Assembly (NCBI GenBank): GCA_013397435.1
Contig: VZRG01000359.1
Location: forward strand, 319,573-383,572
Reading direction: 5' to 3'
Origin: Erythrocercus mccallii
Taxonomy: Eukaryota; Chordata; Aves; Passeriformes; Dicruridae
Length of the DNA: 64,000 bases
This document shows, piece by piece, positions 47,801 to 62,416 of this stretch (its first letter is position 1; every line of letters starts with the position of its first letter). Both the position numbers and the translations under genes were made by a program. The notes beneath the pieces are model-generated. The model saw only the letters and a program-made list of their open reading frames with translations. It had not been told where the DNA came from and made no database searches.

Positions 47801-49865
47801 CTGAAGCCCTGACCTTATTTTGTTTGCTTCCCACACGTCTGCATTTACAGCAGAATAAGCAAGTATAAGACCAGGATTTGCTACTCCTCCCAAACTGCCA
47901 TCTACCCCTAACATCCCAGCAGAACTGTTCGCATGGTCTACAGTTGATAATACATATGGGGGTAATTCTAGCCCCAAATCCTAACTTGCTTTGTGTGCTG
48001 AGGGGCTTGGGGAGAAAAAGGAGTGAGTTTCCATGAGCCCTCTTTTAATGTAATGAAAAAGGATGCAGCTTAAAGCTGAGAGGAATCCACCAGCAAACTT
48101 TAATGTAGCATTGCAAGGATGCCTGCCTTTAGTATTTTGACTGCTGGAGCAAAGCAATTTTGATGCAAAATTCTGTGCATCATGAAATAGAGGACATTGT
48201 ATGAGATAGTTAAAGCTGTGTGTTGTGTGAATAACTCCAAGCTGTATTTTTTCCTATAATATTTTACTTGTATTTTCCTTTTATACAAAACCTTTTTTCT
48301 AGAAAAATGTTGGAATTGTCCCCTAATACAGCAGTACACTTATAAGAAAAGATTTCATAATCCGGGGATTTTTGAGATGTTATGTTTCTGTTTAAAGCCC
48401 TTGTGTAGCAAAATGCAGTGTTGTTTTCATGACAGTTATCTGGAGACTCTGGATAAATGCTGTTTCTCTGGCTGTAGTTGCTGGAAGTTTTTTCTCCTCC
48501 CATATCTGAGTTCCCTGATCTTGTGAAAGAAAACAGGAAGTTTTAAGAGCATGATGAAGATGAGAGGAAAACCAGGCTAATTCTTTATGGGGTTTTTTTT
48601 GTTGTTCTGTTTTAATTTAATTGAAAATATGAAGATCTGCTTTAGACCGTTATATTAATTTGATTTTCATACTGCAAAGGTGACTGCCTAGTCTTCTGAG
48701 CATAGTGTGTATGTTTATCTGCATGGAAAACAATGCTTGAAGATACGATATCAAATTTGGCATAAAATTGAAGAGTTATTTCTGTATGATTTTTTGGCAC
48801 TGTGTTCCATTTCACTTGAGTGCAGACACAGTAGATGGCACTTGAGTCACTATTTTTATGATGTTGGAAAGAAAGCCAAACTCGGTTACAGAGTTAGTTG
48901 TTTGTAGCAATAGGCACATTTCATTGAAAGAACAGCTTCAAAGATTTGCTGTCAGTTGAAGAGTCCTAGGGAAAAAAGGAAACCACGAACAAATTCTTTT
49001 TCAGTACAAGCAGGCCATCTCCAAGTCTTTGAGTTTGTTGAAGTTTTTTTAAGAAAACTGGACAGGAATCATAATCAATCTGAATCATAAATATATAATG
49101 CCAGGTTCCCTTCGAACATGTTTCCAGTGTTTGGTTTCGTAATCAGTTGTTTACAGCTCATTCTCTAGTAGAAGTTCTTTCTTTTTTTTTTCTAGTCTTG
49201 CTTACTCCCACAGAACATTTGTGATGTGACCTCTGATAGCAGGTGAAAGATAGAAATCTGCTAACAAAGTGGATGTCTAACAATACCGTCTTATTATCAG
49301 AACAGTTTGAATACCATGTTCCTTACTGTGGCTAAGTTTGATAACCAAGGCTAAGAATATGCTGGTAATTCTGCTAATCAAAATGTAAACATTTGATTTT
49401 GGGTATTCCAAAGTGATTACCTTATGCCATGTTTGGTGATGTACCCTTAGACAGTCATTTGTTGATTCTCAACATTTTCAGTAGTAGCATTAGGTAATGG
49501 ACTGGCAGTCCTCAGAATTGGAGTGGCAATATGGGCTTCTCCAATAATATCCTGTCACTATGATTCAGCACTAAGGTTTATTGCTGAGTTAAGAAGGTTT
49601 AGTCAGACTTAGTCCGTGATTCATTCTTTGGTCTTTCTGCTGCTGCTCTTATAATACTTATTTTAATGAAAATGCTGTCATACTTGACCTCAAAATGAGC
49701 TTCATTTGTCTTGTCTTCCTGTGTTTTTTTATTGCTCTGCCAGTTCCAGGTTTTAGGGTTCATAAAACTGTTTAAAAGCCAAAAATGGAAGCTTATTTAC
49801 TAGAGGACAGAGTTCTAACTTTATCTTTTATTTTATTTAACTGATGTTTTAAAAATACGTAGAGA

Positions 49866-50570
49866 TCCCAGTGGTGCCTCCAAGACTTCCAGAAGCTGCA
49901 CCATGCCATGTCTCTGTGAGCGCAGTGCCAAATCCCTGCCCTGTGGTGGGGCATGGGACGTGTGGTGTGCAGAATCGCCCCTCCCTGGTGATGTTCTCAT
50001 GGGACCCAAGTCCTTGTGATCAAGGTAGCAGCCCCTTGGTGCTCCGGGCCTGTGGCTTCTTGGAGTTGGGTTGCTTGGGAATGCAGGCCAAGTGGGTAAA
50101 GCCTCTCTGGTTTTACAATGGCTGAAATGTAATACGGGGATGCCTGGCAGATTGATTTTATCACACTTTCCCAAAGTTGTCATGGCAAGTGCCATGTGCT
50201 GACCACAGTGGAAGCAACCACAGGATGGGCTAGGAACATATCATGCCACCACATGGGAACTATCCTGAACCTTGAAAAGCAAGTGTTAGGGCAGCATGGT
50301 ACTCCAGAAAGAATTGAATCAGACAGTAAACCCCAAAACAAAAGTGTTCACAGACACTTGGGCCAAAGAACATGGCATTGAGTAGGTATAACACACTCCC
50401 TATTGTGTACCAGCCTCTGAAAGATGAAATCATGTAATGGGCTGTTAAAGACTACACTAAGAGCAGTGGGTGGTGTGGCCTTCAAACACTGGGATACGCA
50501 TTTAGCCAAGGCCCCCTGGTTAGTCAACACCAGATGAGCCACCAGTCAGGCTGGTCCTGCCCAATCAAAA
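49866..50570 (+). pseudogene. Endogenous retrovirus pol (integrase) relic, disrupted
   Basis: From 50145 a frame reads WQIDF.., then ..TTVEATTGWARN.., and ..GTPERIESD.. near 50310-50336. The spacing of the two aspartates fits the DD(35)E catalytic core of retroviral integrases. After a stop at 50379-50381 the same frame continues through another stop (50418-50420) into ..GLLKTTLRAVGG.. and ..KHWDTHLAKAPWLVNTR, with a further stop at 50535-50537. The region at 49866-50125 is open (about 84 codons) and GC-richer than its surroundings. It may belong to the same provirus, but I do not recognise it. No LTR, gag or env is visible nearby, so this is an old fragment that cannot encode a working enzyme. 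Confidence 0.75.
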
Positions 50571-53354
50571 TTTTTATGTAGTATAGAAGCAAATAAATCT
50601 CCTGTAATGTGCTTTAAAAATATGCTGGAGAAAATAGTCTGGGTTATTCTCGCCTCTGTGGGATTGCTTTTGCGCTAGGACCTGAGTGCTCTTGGTATAG
50701 ACATTTGTGTATGCTCTACCAATGTTTGTGATTTGTCACTACATTTGGAGAAAAACCTCTGTGTGTTAAGTAGACGTTATCTGGCACTGAGTTTGAACAG
50801 TGTGACTTTGCAAGGGGCTTACATCTTGGTTTATTTTGCCTTGAGGTTTTGCCAGTGGGTTTCATCTCTCTGTACTGCTCTTTATGACAGGTTTTGTGGA
50901 TGTGTACTGGACAGAAACATAAAAACGAATAGAAAAGTGTAGGGAATTTTATTTGAGGTTGTAAATTATTATAGTTATCTACTAGTGTAGATTGTTTCAT
51001 GATTAGTGTCTTGGTTTCATGATTAGGGCAAGTCCCCTGATGATGTAGCTGCATCTGTCCCTCATTCAGGATGCTCCATTAAGGTTAGAAAGTAAAGCCC
51101 TTTTAGCAGCTAGTCATGTTTTTTTCCTCCCAAGAAGCCAGCTTTTTCCTCTTTGATTGAGTCTTCCCAGCAGGCGGTGCCTTTTTGCTTTGCCAGTTGG
51201 AGAAAACCCACATCCACTTACAAAGACTATACTGGAACTTTGAGGCATTTCATTTTAATTCCAGGCAACCATCCCTTTGCTGCTGCCTTGGGAACGGCTC
51301 AGCTGTGGAAGAAGTGAGCTAATGTGAAGTACTTACTGAAGGCTTGAGGTTTATGGTTGGAGTAATTAAGGAGAGGAATTGCACACCTTCTACTTGATTT
51401 TTGTTTTAATTAGTCGTCCTTTGATCTAGTAACTCGATTTAAATTTTAAGATTTGAATCAACAACCTGCTGCAGTATATTGCGTAATTCCTCTCCTTCTC
51501 AGCCTGTAGACTGGTGTAGAATATGGTTTATGCTTTCTGTTTTTTTATTTTATTGGGAAAGGTTTTGTCTGTCACTCCTACTTCCTATTTTCTACTGGGA
51601 GTCTTTCCATCTCTCCCATCATCTCTTTTCCCCCGTTTTCCCCTCTTTTCTCACAATCACTTTCTTTATCCTCAGATATCTTCACTAACTTAATGTTCAT
51701 TTTAGGATGTAAGTGAGAATTGTTTTAGAAATCTGCCTCAGGCACCTTCATTATCTGCTTCGCTGTGAATTAGTCCCCCTCTTTCCATGTAACTTCTGAT
51801 TTATTGGAAGAGCTGTCTTTGTTGATGTTGCCAACTTTTTCCCCCACTTCTCTGCCTCGTTGGATGAACTAGCCAATTTTAGTTCTTATGTGAAAAATCT
51901 TTTTTTTTTACTCCTCCCTTGGCATCTGAATTCCCCTTTCCTATGTGAATAAGTTCTGTGCCTCAGTTTATCACCATGTTGTTTTTGTGATTAAGCACAA
52001 GAGAATTTGCTCGTACATTTTTCACATTGTATCTGCAGCTGGGATGATGAATCATGCTAGAAGTCTACTGTGACTGTATTATTGATGAATATTCTTTATT
52101 TTTCCAGCAGGTTTTGATTAGTATAGTCTATGGTTGTTGTGCAGGTCCTCTTTGATGGAAAGAAACTACAAGCTTTAGAAAGAGAATAGCCATTTAAGTC
52201 AGAGGCATCAGGCCAACCATCATTTCTTGAAGAAAAGTCATGAAAACATTAATATTAACATAAACCAAATGAGACTTTAAGTTTTTGAAGTCTTATCCAA
52301 AACAATTTCCTGCCAAAAAGCTGCTGGGCAAATATGGAAAATGGTATAGGAACCTGGTCTATCTGCTTTAGAAAAATAAAACTTTATATTGACATTTACC
52401 AAGATTTGAACTTTGCTTCTAGAAGTTGGATATTTTAGAATTCATCTAAGCTATATTGGTATTAAGTTTTTCTTGTCTCTGAGTGGATATGTGCCCTTTT
52501 ATATTTTAGAAACAAGCAGAAAACTTTTGGAGCTTCTGATACAGTTCAGTGCACAAAAAACCTAATGCATGCATGCTGTACTTGTGATCTCTATTTGGCA
52601 ACCAATCGTTCTTTTCTATTTTTTTTCTTCAAGTGAGACTCTGCTTCTGATTTTTCTGTGATAGTTTGCCTGATCAATGATACAGCTACCTATTTTTAAA
52701 ATTCCTACCACAAGATGTATTCCTGCTAGGTTTTACATTTTGCCTTTTACATTTTTACATTTGTGACAAATTCAAAAATTTCCTGTTTTGTTCCCATCCT
52801 TGAGAATCCTCAATGCAGCTGCCTTTTGGCCTCTGGAAGTGCTAATAGGTGGATGGAAGGAGACCTCATTTAGTGCTTAGTGCTTTGCCTTATTGGTGAA
52901 TTTTAGCTAGCATAAAAATATCTTTTGTGAGTTTCTTTAGTTTGGCTATCTAGATGCATCCATTGCATTTTGCATTAATGAAATAGATAAGAGTTGTGTA
53001 GGATTTCTTCTCAACTGTAGTGGAATCTAGCTTTTGTAATTCTGTATTTACTCTCTGATATTGTACATCTTCACTTTGATAATGACAATGAAAAGCTGAA
53101 CCAGTTCAAATCTTAGGGTGATTCCATGGTATAGCAGAATATGTTGAAATATATTAGTTAAATTTTTCTCCTTTGACCAATGAAACTGCAAGTCTTTATA
53201 GCCTTTAAGCAAGCAAACAGAACCTAAGGAACAAGTGGAGACAACCAAATATTCAGTATTTTAAAAATGAGTATGCACCTTAAATAATACAACCTTTATA
53301 TGCTTCTTGTCTTTAATTCAGGTGGTGGGAACTTCCTCAGAGAGATATTTTTTC

Positions 53355-53923
53355 TTGTAGTGTTGGGGAGGATGAGCCTGAAAAACCCTACAAATATGAT
53401 TGCTTGGCAAGAGATTCTAAGAGTGTAAGACCTGCAGGAGAAATAGAAATGAAAGCAAGCTTTGAGATGTAGAATGCCAAGCCGGAAAACAGTGCTTGAG
53501 CAGTACTCCTGGCAGACAAAGGGATGCCAGGGGTCCAAGGGGGATGGGCCCTGCCAAGGTGGCAGGGAAAAGGGGACTAGAAACTTAATTATTAAGGTTT
53601 TGGAATGTGATGCGGTATGTTAATGTAGTAGTTCTCATAGGCTGTATGTAAATTCTGTAAGTTTTGTATCTTGTACTGGTTGGTTAGTGTAAATCAGAAT
53701 ATTCAACACAGAAAGAGATATAATGTAATGTAACAGGAAATTAGCTCTCTTGCCTCTCTCTTGGCTCTGCTACCTCTTTGGGTACGCTTCAGCTGTGGCT
53801 GGCAGCTGGAAGCTCCTGTACCCACGACCTGGGCAATAAACCACGAGTTGCAAGAGCTGCCCTTATATCCAGAGATGTCTCTCTCCTCCCTGTCCCTGGT
53901 GCCATCCCTTCCTCACATTGTAG
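53355..53923 (+). mobile_element. Solo LTR of an endogenous retrovirus, plus orientation, with 6-bp target duplication
   Basis: The LTR body is 53361-53917 (557 bp). It is flanked by the identical hexamer TTGTAG at 53355-53360 and 53918-53923. It starts TGTTGGGGAG and ends CCTTCCTCACA, so it has the canonical TG..CA ends. A poly(A) signal AATAAA lies at 53835-53840 (gggcAATAAAccacg), about 77 bp from the 3' end, and a TATA-like gatataatg lies near 53708. No retroviral genes adjoin it. It differs in sequence from the LTR at 30.3 kb, so it is a different family. The integrase relic 2.8 kb upstream is unlikely to be its internal part, because this LTR has its own duplication on both sides. Confidence 0.88.
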
Positions 53924-56900
53924 TTAGGACAGTTTCCAGTAAAACTGATCTTTCTTGAGATTTTGAAGAGCAGTAATGAAATGGGTGATGACTAGCAAGA
54001 ATACTGTCTTGGCTTTTTTTAGATTGCATACCCTGTTGTATTTTTTACTGGATATACTGCCAAATTGTTGTACTGTAACAAATGCATTTATTCCAACAGT
54101 TGTGATTACTCCTAACTGCTTAAAGTGGAGTTTATAATTCACGTCGATGCTCTTCTTGTGATAGTGGCTCCCAACAGCTGACAGTGAGATGGAATTCTTG
54201 AAAGTGGTTCCAAATCAAATAAAATCATATTTGAAAAGCTCCAAGATAAGTGTAAAATTATATCTTTACCCATCTTGCATATGGAAATAACTGTTTATCA
54301 AATTCTCTTTTAGACTATTTGCTTGCTAAAGGAATCTCATAATCACTACCTAGTACTGCAAGTGATGCTTTGTTTTTGAAGAATTTCAGTCTTGCAGTTT
54401 GTAGGATGGCTTGGAAGTGAATAATCTTAGTGGACTCAGGCTTTTTCAGTATCTCTGGTAATTTGAAATACAAATGATAGTGTGAGAGTTGAGTATATGG
54501 TCGTATGTGAATGCCTGAGAATTGAAAGGGCACAGTTTAAGACAGGATGAAGACTGGGAGTCCTCCCAGTTTTTCATGGTGCAAGAAGTTTCTACTATGC
54601 CTTGCCTTATATCTTACCATTCAAATAAAAGCTGTTTATAAGTGTGCCAGCCTTTCTCAGAAAACTGCATAGAAATGCATCCCCTTAGGCCACAGATGTT
54701 TGAACACTGCACTGAGGAAGAGGATAAAGTATGCTTGGCTTGTATTCCCTCTATTATGACTTGAAATCAAGAAGTAAATATAATAGTTACATGACCAGGT
54801 TCAGCCTTGATAAAGGAGTAAGTATCTTGTACTATTGTCAATTCCATCACAGTAGGAGCTTTAAAAAAAGCCTCCATCCAGAAGGTTGTTCCAGATACTC
54901 ACCAATTTATTGATTCTTACTTACTACAAGGATGGGTGACTGTAATAGTGTGAGTTTTTTAGGCATATAACCACAAAACTTTGCAGTTTATAAGATTTCT
55001 ATTCACCATTTCTCTTATGATCTTGCAATTGGCCACAGGTTTGACCCCAGGTACTTGAAGGACCTACAGTTTCTCTGAGTGTGGTTTTGACTGTCTCACA
55101 AGCTTTCTAGAAGAAAGCACTGAGAGGAGAGGCTTGGGACTTAAACAGGTGCGTCACCAAAGGCTTTAATTTCTGGGAGAAATCAGAATGGCTAAACAAT
55201 TAATTATTTCACAAAGATAAAAATGCAAAATTCCTTTTGACTGCTTGGCTTTTGTAAGGTTTTATTGCATGTACAGTTCTATATGCTAAGCGTTAAAATT
55301 GAAACAAAAAAGCCCACAACCTTGTAAATAAAGTTAATTCTATTGACACATTGAAATAGGAAAAGCAAGAAAACACTGCCACTGTTTTAGATCTGAGGAG
55401 GTGGATGAAGCACTGCATTGTAAGTTATACATCACTGTCAATATTACTGGATTTTTTCGTTTGTACAGACCTGCAGGACAATATTTTTCTGGTAATCTTT
55501 AAGTAACAGTTTATAGTATTGCAACTGTCAATTGCATTCTAGGTTTTGAAAAAGCAAGACTAAGGAATGGTTGAGTTGTTCTTTTCCTATGCATTGACCA
55601 GAAATCACTTTAATGTAACCCAAAGTCTGGAGTGATTATGGAGATTCAAAAAATGGGTGATTCTTCCAAATACAGGGGAAATTGAAGTTATTTGGATAAA
55701 GAGATTGAGCTCTCTTGCATGGCATTTATAAAGTTCTGTTGCCTCTGTTGGGTCCATTGTGGAAAATACTAGAATTACAAAAGAAAATGTAAACTAGTTT
55801 AAGGAATGAGCTGTTTCCCCAGTAATTTGTCTAGTTTTGTCCAATCTTGGAGAGCTATTAGCTTGTTTCGTTAATACACTGTAGTGTAGAATTCCATGGG
55901 TGAGAACACATCAAAAAAAAGACATGGGAGTTTTTTAATACTGTGATATGGAATTTTGAAAATTGTGTCAGCAAAGCATGTTTTTTAATAATTTGAAGGC
56001 ATTTCATATGAGATCAATAGCTTTTAAAGCATTCTGTTTTGGATGCTCAGCTCAGCTTAGTTTAGCTTTCATAGCTTCTCTTAGCACCATGCAAATTAAG
56101 TGCAAAGCTTGTTTAATGTAGGTAGCTGCAATGGGTTCAGGGGGATGGGGAGGACATACTCAGAGTTAAGATGAGCAAGATCTTAAACAGCTTTAAACCC
56201 ATATAAAAGGTATATTTTGAAGATTGAGTGGATGGAAAAGAGAGCCTCTTTTGCAGGAATGTTGTGAGAGTTATGTGAAGAACCAGGAATTACATAGCGT
56301 TTCCCTTTTCATGGCGTAAAAAATGTGGTGATGTTGTGTGTTTTGGTGTGTTTTTCTGGAAGGATTGTTTTTTACCTTATCCTTGTGCTCTTTCCCAGCC
56401 CTGGTTCTGTCTGGATAGCCATGCTCTTAACATGCATTCCTATTCTTTGCTTTTGCTTGGTCTGGCCACTCTGAAATGAATCCTGTTCCATTCAACAAAA
56501 TTCATTAGCTTATGTCCTGCAATACGCTTTCACTTTGTTAGGTGGTATTTATCACTGGTGATGTTATTTTGGTTGGGAACTAGTTGTCTGTGTAATTTTT
56601 TTATTAATGGATTGGGAGTCTTTGTTTTTCTCCCTTAAGAGGTGTGTATAGTGTCCTTGAATGCATTTGCACTGAGTTACAGCAGTAGAACTACTGTCTG
56701 TGTCAAACAGGTCATGCATGTTTCTGTCATGCTGGCTTTATCAGACCTGGTGTGGGTACTTCAGTGCCATTAAAGGAGCAACTTTTCTGCTAATGAAGAT
56801 GAGTAAGTGCTTGTCTTCACTAGGTTATGAATGCTAGTGACTTGTTGAAGCTAAGTGGTAAAAGTAAGTGGATCTTCTCCACCCTTTTGATCTTAGCTGC

Positions 56901-59900
56901 ACATATATGGGCAAGCTTATACACATACTGTCCAGTTACAGTAGTGCAGTCAGATCTCTAAGGTGAGATGGCAGTCAAATAGTGCACACAAAAATACGGC
57001 CAATGATTTGGGCACATCTGTCAATTAGAAATGCTGTGAGATTGTTGTCCGGTCAGTAGAGGAAAGTTAAGTTTTTAAAGCCTCATCTGAAAGATCTTCA
57101 TATGGTAAACTCTACTTGCTTTCATTTGCATCCTGACACATATTGAAGCTAATTCCACAGAGTCTAAGTATTTAAAACTTGAGGCAGAGAGATGCAGGTC
57201 ATTCCTCTGTAGCATTTCCTGGAATAACAACGTGTTGCCTGTAAATCTAGTTGGATATCAGCTAGTAAATGGAGAAGAAGCAAAAGACAATGGGAATGCT
57301 TTTTTAATTTTGAAGTATCATATATTCTTATTTTGAAATGCAAACATCAATGGGAGACTTAAGAACAATAACAATTCCCACTCACTCTGCCACTTTTTTC
57401 ATTACAAAGCAGATCTTGTAGTATTTTGTCAAGTGCCCTTAGTCTTTTGTATTCAAGACAGACTGGCTGAGTGCAAGGTTTGAGAAGAATAAATAAAGGA
57501 GTGGGAAACAAAGGGAGTGTGTGTATTTACTTGTCAAAGATGTGGAATTGTGATATTAAAGCAGAATCAGCCTAGGATTAAAACATCAAGGAATGGCTAA
57601 AGTGTTGTGCTGCTTTAGGTAGATGCTATTTTCTCTGTGGGCATATGAATCTGAGTGAGGTTTTTTTTTGTGCAGCCAAACATGTTTTATCATTTCAACA
57701 TGCCCAGTAGGCTAAACCTGAAAATGTTTCACAACAAAGATAACTAGTATAAATGGTATATGGATTCTTTATTCATTTGAAGGTGAACCTCAAAGTAAAC
57801 ATCACTGGTTTCCTGAATGCTTAAGTGGTACTTTGCTATGTTTGACTAATGGGTGTTGTGAGTTTGGGAATTTCAAGCAGCAGGATGTATTTCACAGAGA
57901 ATAATACTTGAATGAAACAGTGGTCTGTCCAGCAAGATTTCCTTTAACATAGCTTTCTTGGCCATGTGAGTTGCAGAAAGGTTGTAAGTGCTCACTGTGC
58001 AAGGAAACCAAGTCTCTTTAAAATATACATTTGGATGCTTACCATTAGTGTTTAATCTCTTAAAAGATGTTCTATTTGAGAGATAGCCCTCATAGATGAT
58101 TGTTGTTTCTTTGTTTTAAATACAAAATAATTGGAAGATTGTAGGAATGAGGGGAGAAAAAGTACATACAAGACAAATACGTGGCTATTAGTTTATTTGA
58201 AGATAGGATATTCAGATGTTGTTTAAGTATAGTGACCTGCCCTGAAGTTACAGGGCAATGTAATTTTTTTTTAGCAACAAAGGAAAAGGGCAAGATTAAG
58301 GTTTTTCTGTAGATGGTACCAGATCCTTTTACCATTCATTTGACTGTTGAAAATTATTCATCTCTGCTAAAATGGCATCACCAGATAACTTGACCCTAAA
58401 GTTTAGTTTGTAGTGATTGTTCTTTTAATTTCAATACTTGCTTGGTCATTACCTGTTTGAGGCTTCTTATTTATTGCACCAAGCATATATTCAGCTGTCA
58501 TTGCTATATTTTATAAATGCTCAAGTAATGGAAGGCTATTTTTAAACTCTAAAAATCTATTGTGGATAGTCTGGTTACAAGGTACGCATCAGTCTTGAGA
58601 CTGTAAAAATAACAAGCATATTGTTGACCCCTCAGCACCTTAGGTTCAAGTCTGACAGGACTGTGAGTAAGCTCCCAACGTTGCTTCTTTTCAGTCTGTT
58701 GTAATTATGGCTGTGAATCATTTTTTCAAAGTGTTTCTCTTTCCTGTAAAAAACCCCAAAACCCGTCAGAACAGCAGTATCATGGAGAACCCTTCTGTTA
58801 TTAAGGGGTTGTGTTGAGCTTTGCCAGTTCAGATACCTTTCCTTGTTTTAAACTCCACTGGTGGTGATGAGTGGCTGTTTCCTTTCATCCTTCTGTATGT
58901 GCTGCATATATTTTACAATAGACTTTAGGGTAATGGTTTCCTGTCAGGGCCTAAGTAAAACTAGAATAAGGTGCCCAGTGGAGAATTAGTAATGTGAATT
59001 TCTTTTAGTTTTTTTTTGTTAGTGTGGAAACATTAAAGTAGACCAGGCAACTGATGAAGTAGGATGGGAAGACCAGAAGAATGGTGACAGTAGTTTACCA
59101 CATGCTTAGTTTTCTACAATTTACTTCTAAAGCAACTTGTGCATGTCCATATGCACACACTTTTTCTACAGTGGAGAATTTACCAACTGCACAGAACCTG
59201 TTGGGCTTGTTCAGGACTTGAAGCAGCAAAATGATTGTGGGGTGCTGTGCAGCACTGTTAGACCTTGGGCATTTATTGTGTCTGCACCATGCTGTGTAGG
59301 GTGTGATGTGCAAAATGGAACAGCAGCTGTATGTACCTATATTGAAGAAAGGGTGCTTTCTTGATTCTGAAGTTTGTCTTATTTTTATTTGGAGATACCA
59401 TTGGCCTGATGTGTTAGTGAAACAGGTATATCAGTGTTAATAATAGGAACCGTACCTTAGTCTTTGATGGCTGGGGATAAAAAGATCTGTACAATACACA
59501 TTCCCTCACTGTGGTGCTAAGGTTTTCCTCATGACTCTTGCATGCAAAATACTGCAGACAGACAGTTACAGACAGGTTCTGAATTATCTTTACAAACTAT
59601 GAATTTGGCTTCTAGTTTCCACCTCAGCAGACTGTTACCATCTCATTTCATACAGATGAAAACTGCTTATTGTATTAAATATATTTCAGGGGATTTTTAG
59701 TGATATTGGTTAGGCAGGAACTCCCCCTGATTTTGATTTATCTGTGCTCAGTATGTATAGACATGTGAACCAAAGTAAATTGGTGAATGCCTCGGATTAA
59801 ATTAGAGGGATGAAAATGAATGCAGAATAAGTGCATCCATAAACATCTATAGGTAGATGAAGAATCTTGGCAGCCATCCCAGTTATAATTAAGAAGCTGA

Positions 59901-61078
59901 GCATAGTTCTCCAGTTTGTAGTCTGTTTGCAGTCTGTAGAGGAATAAACAGAAGTAAAAAGTTATGTTATTGTCAAGTAGTGCTAGAGAAAAATGAACAC
60001 GTAGCATCAGGTCCATCTAGCAGGGAGAGACTGACTTCTCTTTCTTACCAGAATCCTGTCCTCTAAGTTCCCATCAAGTAAGGGAAGTCTTTCTACCTCT
60101 GATATATTATTTGATGTCTTTATTTCTCTATTGTGCATTAAGATAATCTAAGATATTACTCGACTACTTTCTGTTATGTTGAAAATTTGTATTCTTATAA
60201 AAGAATCTGAAATGGTACACCTAATAGATACCAGTATTCTTATTTCTCAGAATAATATCATTAATGTAGTTGGAAGGTAATATAATTTGAGAAAGTACTT
60301 AATGTCAAATGTTAATAGCAGCTCACTTACTTAGCTATACTTTGGTGTAAAGTACTTATGTGTAAGGTATAATAGAGAAGCAAAATACACATCTCCTGAA
60401 AGGTGTATAGGGCAGAATGTCACTTCCTAAATGCAGCAATGTTAAAGAAGCTTCCAAGTCAATCTCTTACACCAAGTCATTATCTTTTAAGGGAAATTTT
60501 GAAGATTTAACTACTCCTGTAGGGAATTTTGGTTTTGTTCCAAATGTCTCTTTAGGTTCTAATTAACTATTATGTCTCTGTCATTTATTATTCAGTATTA
60601 AGAAGTTAGGAGCCACTGTAAGATTTATATTAGTTTGCTTCAAGTATACTTTCACCTTAACTGGCTTGCTTTCACTCACAGTTCTTAAATTTTGTTTTTT
60701 CTAGTTGTTTTCTTATATAAAACCTTTCCACTTTAGTCTTGAGGCTTTCAGCATTATTTGTTTGCGTCTCACTTTTTTCTTGGATTTGTTTCCACAGAAG
60801 GAATATTAAAGTTCTGGTGGCAAATGTCAAAGGGGACCTGAGATGCTTATGTTCTTTCATTTTGCACTGTCAGAAATCTTTTAGCATTACTTTTTCCACC
60901 TCTCCCTCTACTCCATTCTTCACCCAGCCCCCAGTTCAGTTGTAGCATCCTTCTGGACAGTTATCTTTTGTCTGTAAGACTGACATAAGCCTCTCACTGA
61001 AAAGAGTGAGGGGGAGTGTGTGTAGTGTGGATGGAGCTGAAATGGGCATGATGCCATTGGCAACCAGTCATGATATAC

Positions 61079-61099
61079 AAAAATAAATAAATAAATAAA
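61079..61099. repeat. (AAAT)n microsatellite
   Basis: About five AAAT units in intron 7. No retroposon body was recognised beside it. Confidence 0.9.
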
Positions 61100-62416
61100 C
61101 ATCTAAAATGCAAGTCTGTCTGCAATTCTTAAGGATATCTCCTAGATTTTAAAGGATCTTCTCATAAGGAATCAATTTATAACCAACTTAATGTTGTGTA
61201 TGGGAGATGAACGCTTGCTTTTCTCAAGTGTTATATTGATAAAAGAGCTGCATCTTGCTTGGCCTGCTGCTGCACTGTGGTTTAGCGTGTTCTGATTGTG
61301 GTGTACATGAACTCGTTTGGGTGCTAATTTTTTCCATAAGTTACCACCTTCATGTCTGTTGAGAGGGAGATATTTCTTAACACTCACTGTTTTGATAGAA
61401 AAGTTGCCTACCTTAACTTTGTATTTTCTGGAAAACTTGCTTTGATTTGTTGTTTTGGTAGATCACAGATATGTTGAATTTTCTGTTTTTATTAAACAAA
61501 TATCTGTAACTGGGTATTTGTAACAAAACAGGTTTCCAGTTTCTTTGGTAAGAAATGTAATAAAATATGTTTCTGTTTGTCCTGGCTGGTGTAGGAATGG
61601 AAATACATTTGTTTTTTTTGCTGACCTTACTGGCCCATAGTACATCAAATTAATGGTTCTAAAGTTACTATTGTCCTTTTTCTTTGCTATAAACCCTCAT
61701 ACATGCTAGAACTGTATTTTTTGTAGTTATTCAGCAAGATTTATAGTCCAGTAGATGAACCACTTAAAAGCATCTTTGTTAAAAAGCCTTCATGTAAATG
61801 AAGTGTATGTACTATTAAACCCTTATAGATGTGCACTTTTTCCATGATCACAAAGAAGTCCCCAGAGGAAATCTGGGAGCTGTATTTTATTGTCTCAGTG
61901 AGGAATATTGCTATATGCAATGATTTATTTCAAAAATCTTCCCCCTAATGGGTTTGCAGGATTGACTCTAAGCCTGTAGCTTAGAAAGCAGAAAGTGTCA
62001 GAGAGTCTCAGAGCAGTACAGGTATTAAATAATGAGCAGTTCATTTGGTGTGATCCCTGTAGTACTTACTGTAGATTTAAACTTGTAGCCAGCTGGGCAA
62101 AACCAGAAGGATATGGAAGGTATGTCTATATTCTCTAGAAATAAAAAGTTTAGCAGGCTTCATATCTTTGCAGGGTTCAACATTTAGTATGTGTAAAAGA
62201 ACAACTGCTTTAATTAACTGTTGTTTTGGAAATGAACACAGCGACGTACATTCCTATATAGTTTTCATAGCTCACAGTTCTGATTAACTTTTAAGAGTTA
62301 TGTAATTTTATATTTTTGAACTGTGTATCACACTAAGCAAGGATTTTTTCCTGGAAAATCACACATGCACACACATACACAATAAATGACCAGATTATGA
62401 TTTCTGCAGTATTAAT

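Noticed and set aside
58641..58653. GGTTCAAGTCT resembling a tRNA B box
   Set aside because: No A box, no cloverleaf and no terminator arrangement around it.
59137..59364. 75-codon cysteine-rich plus-strand frame near 59.2 kb after a tttctacag acceptor-like sequence
   Set aside because: No family recognised and it does not match RAD51B exon 8.
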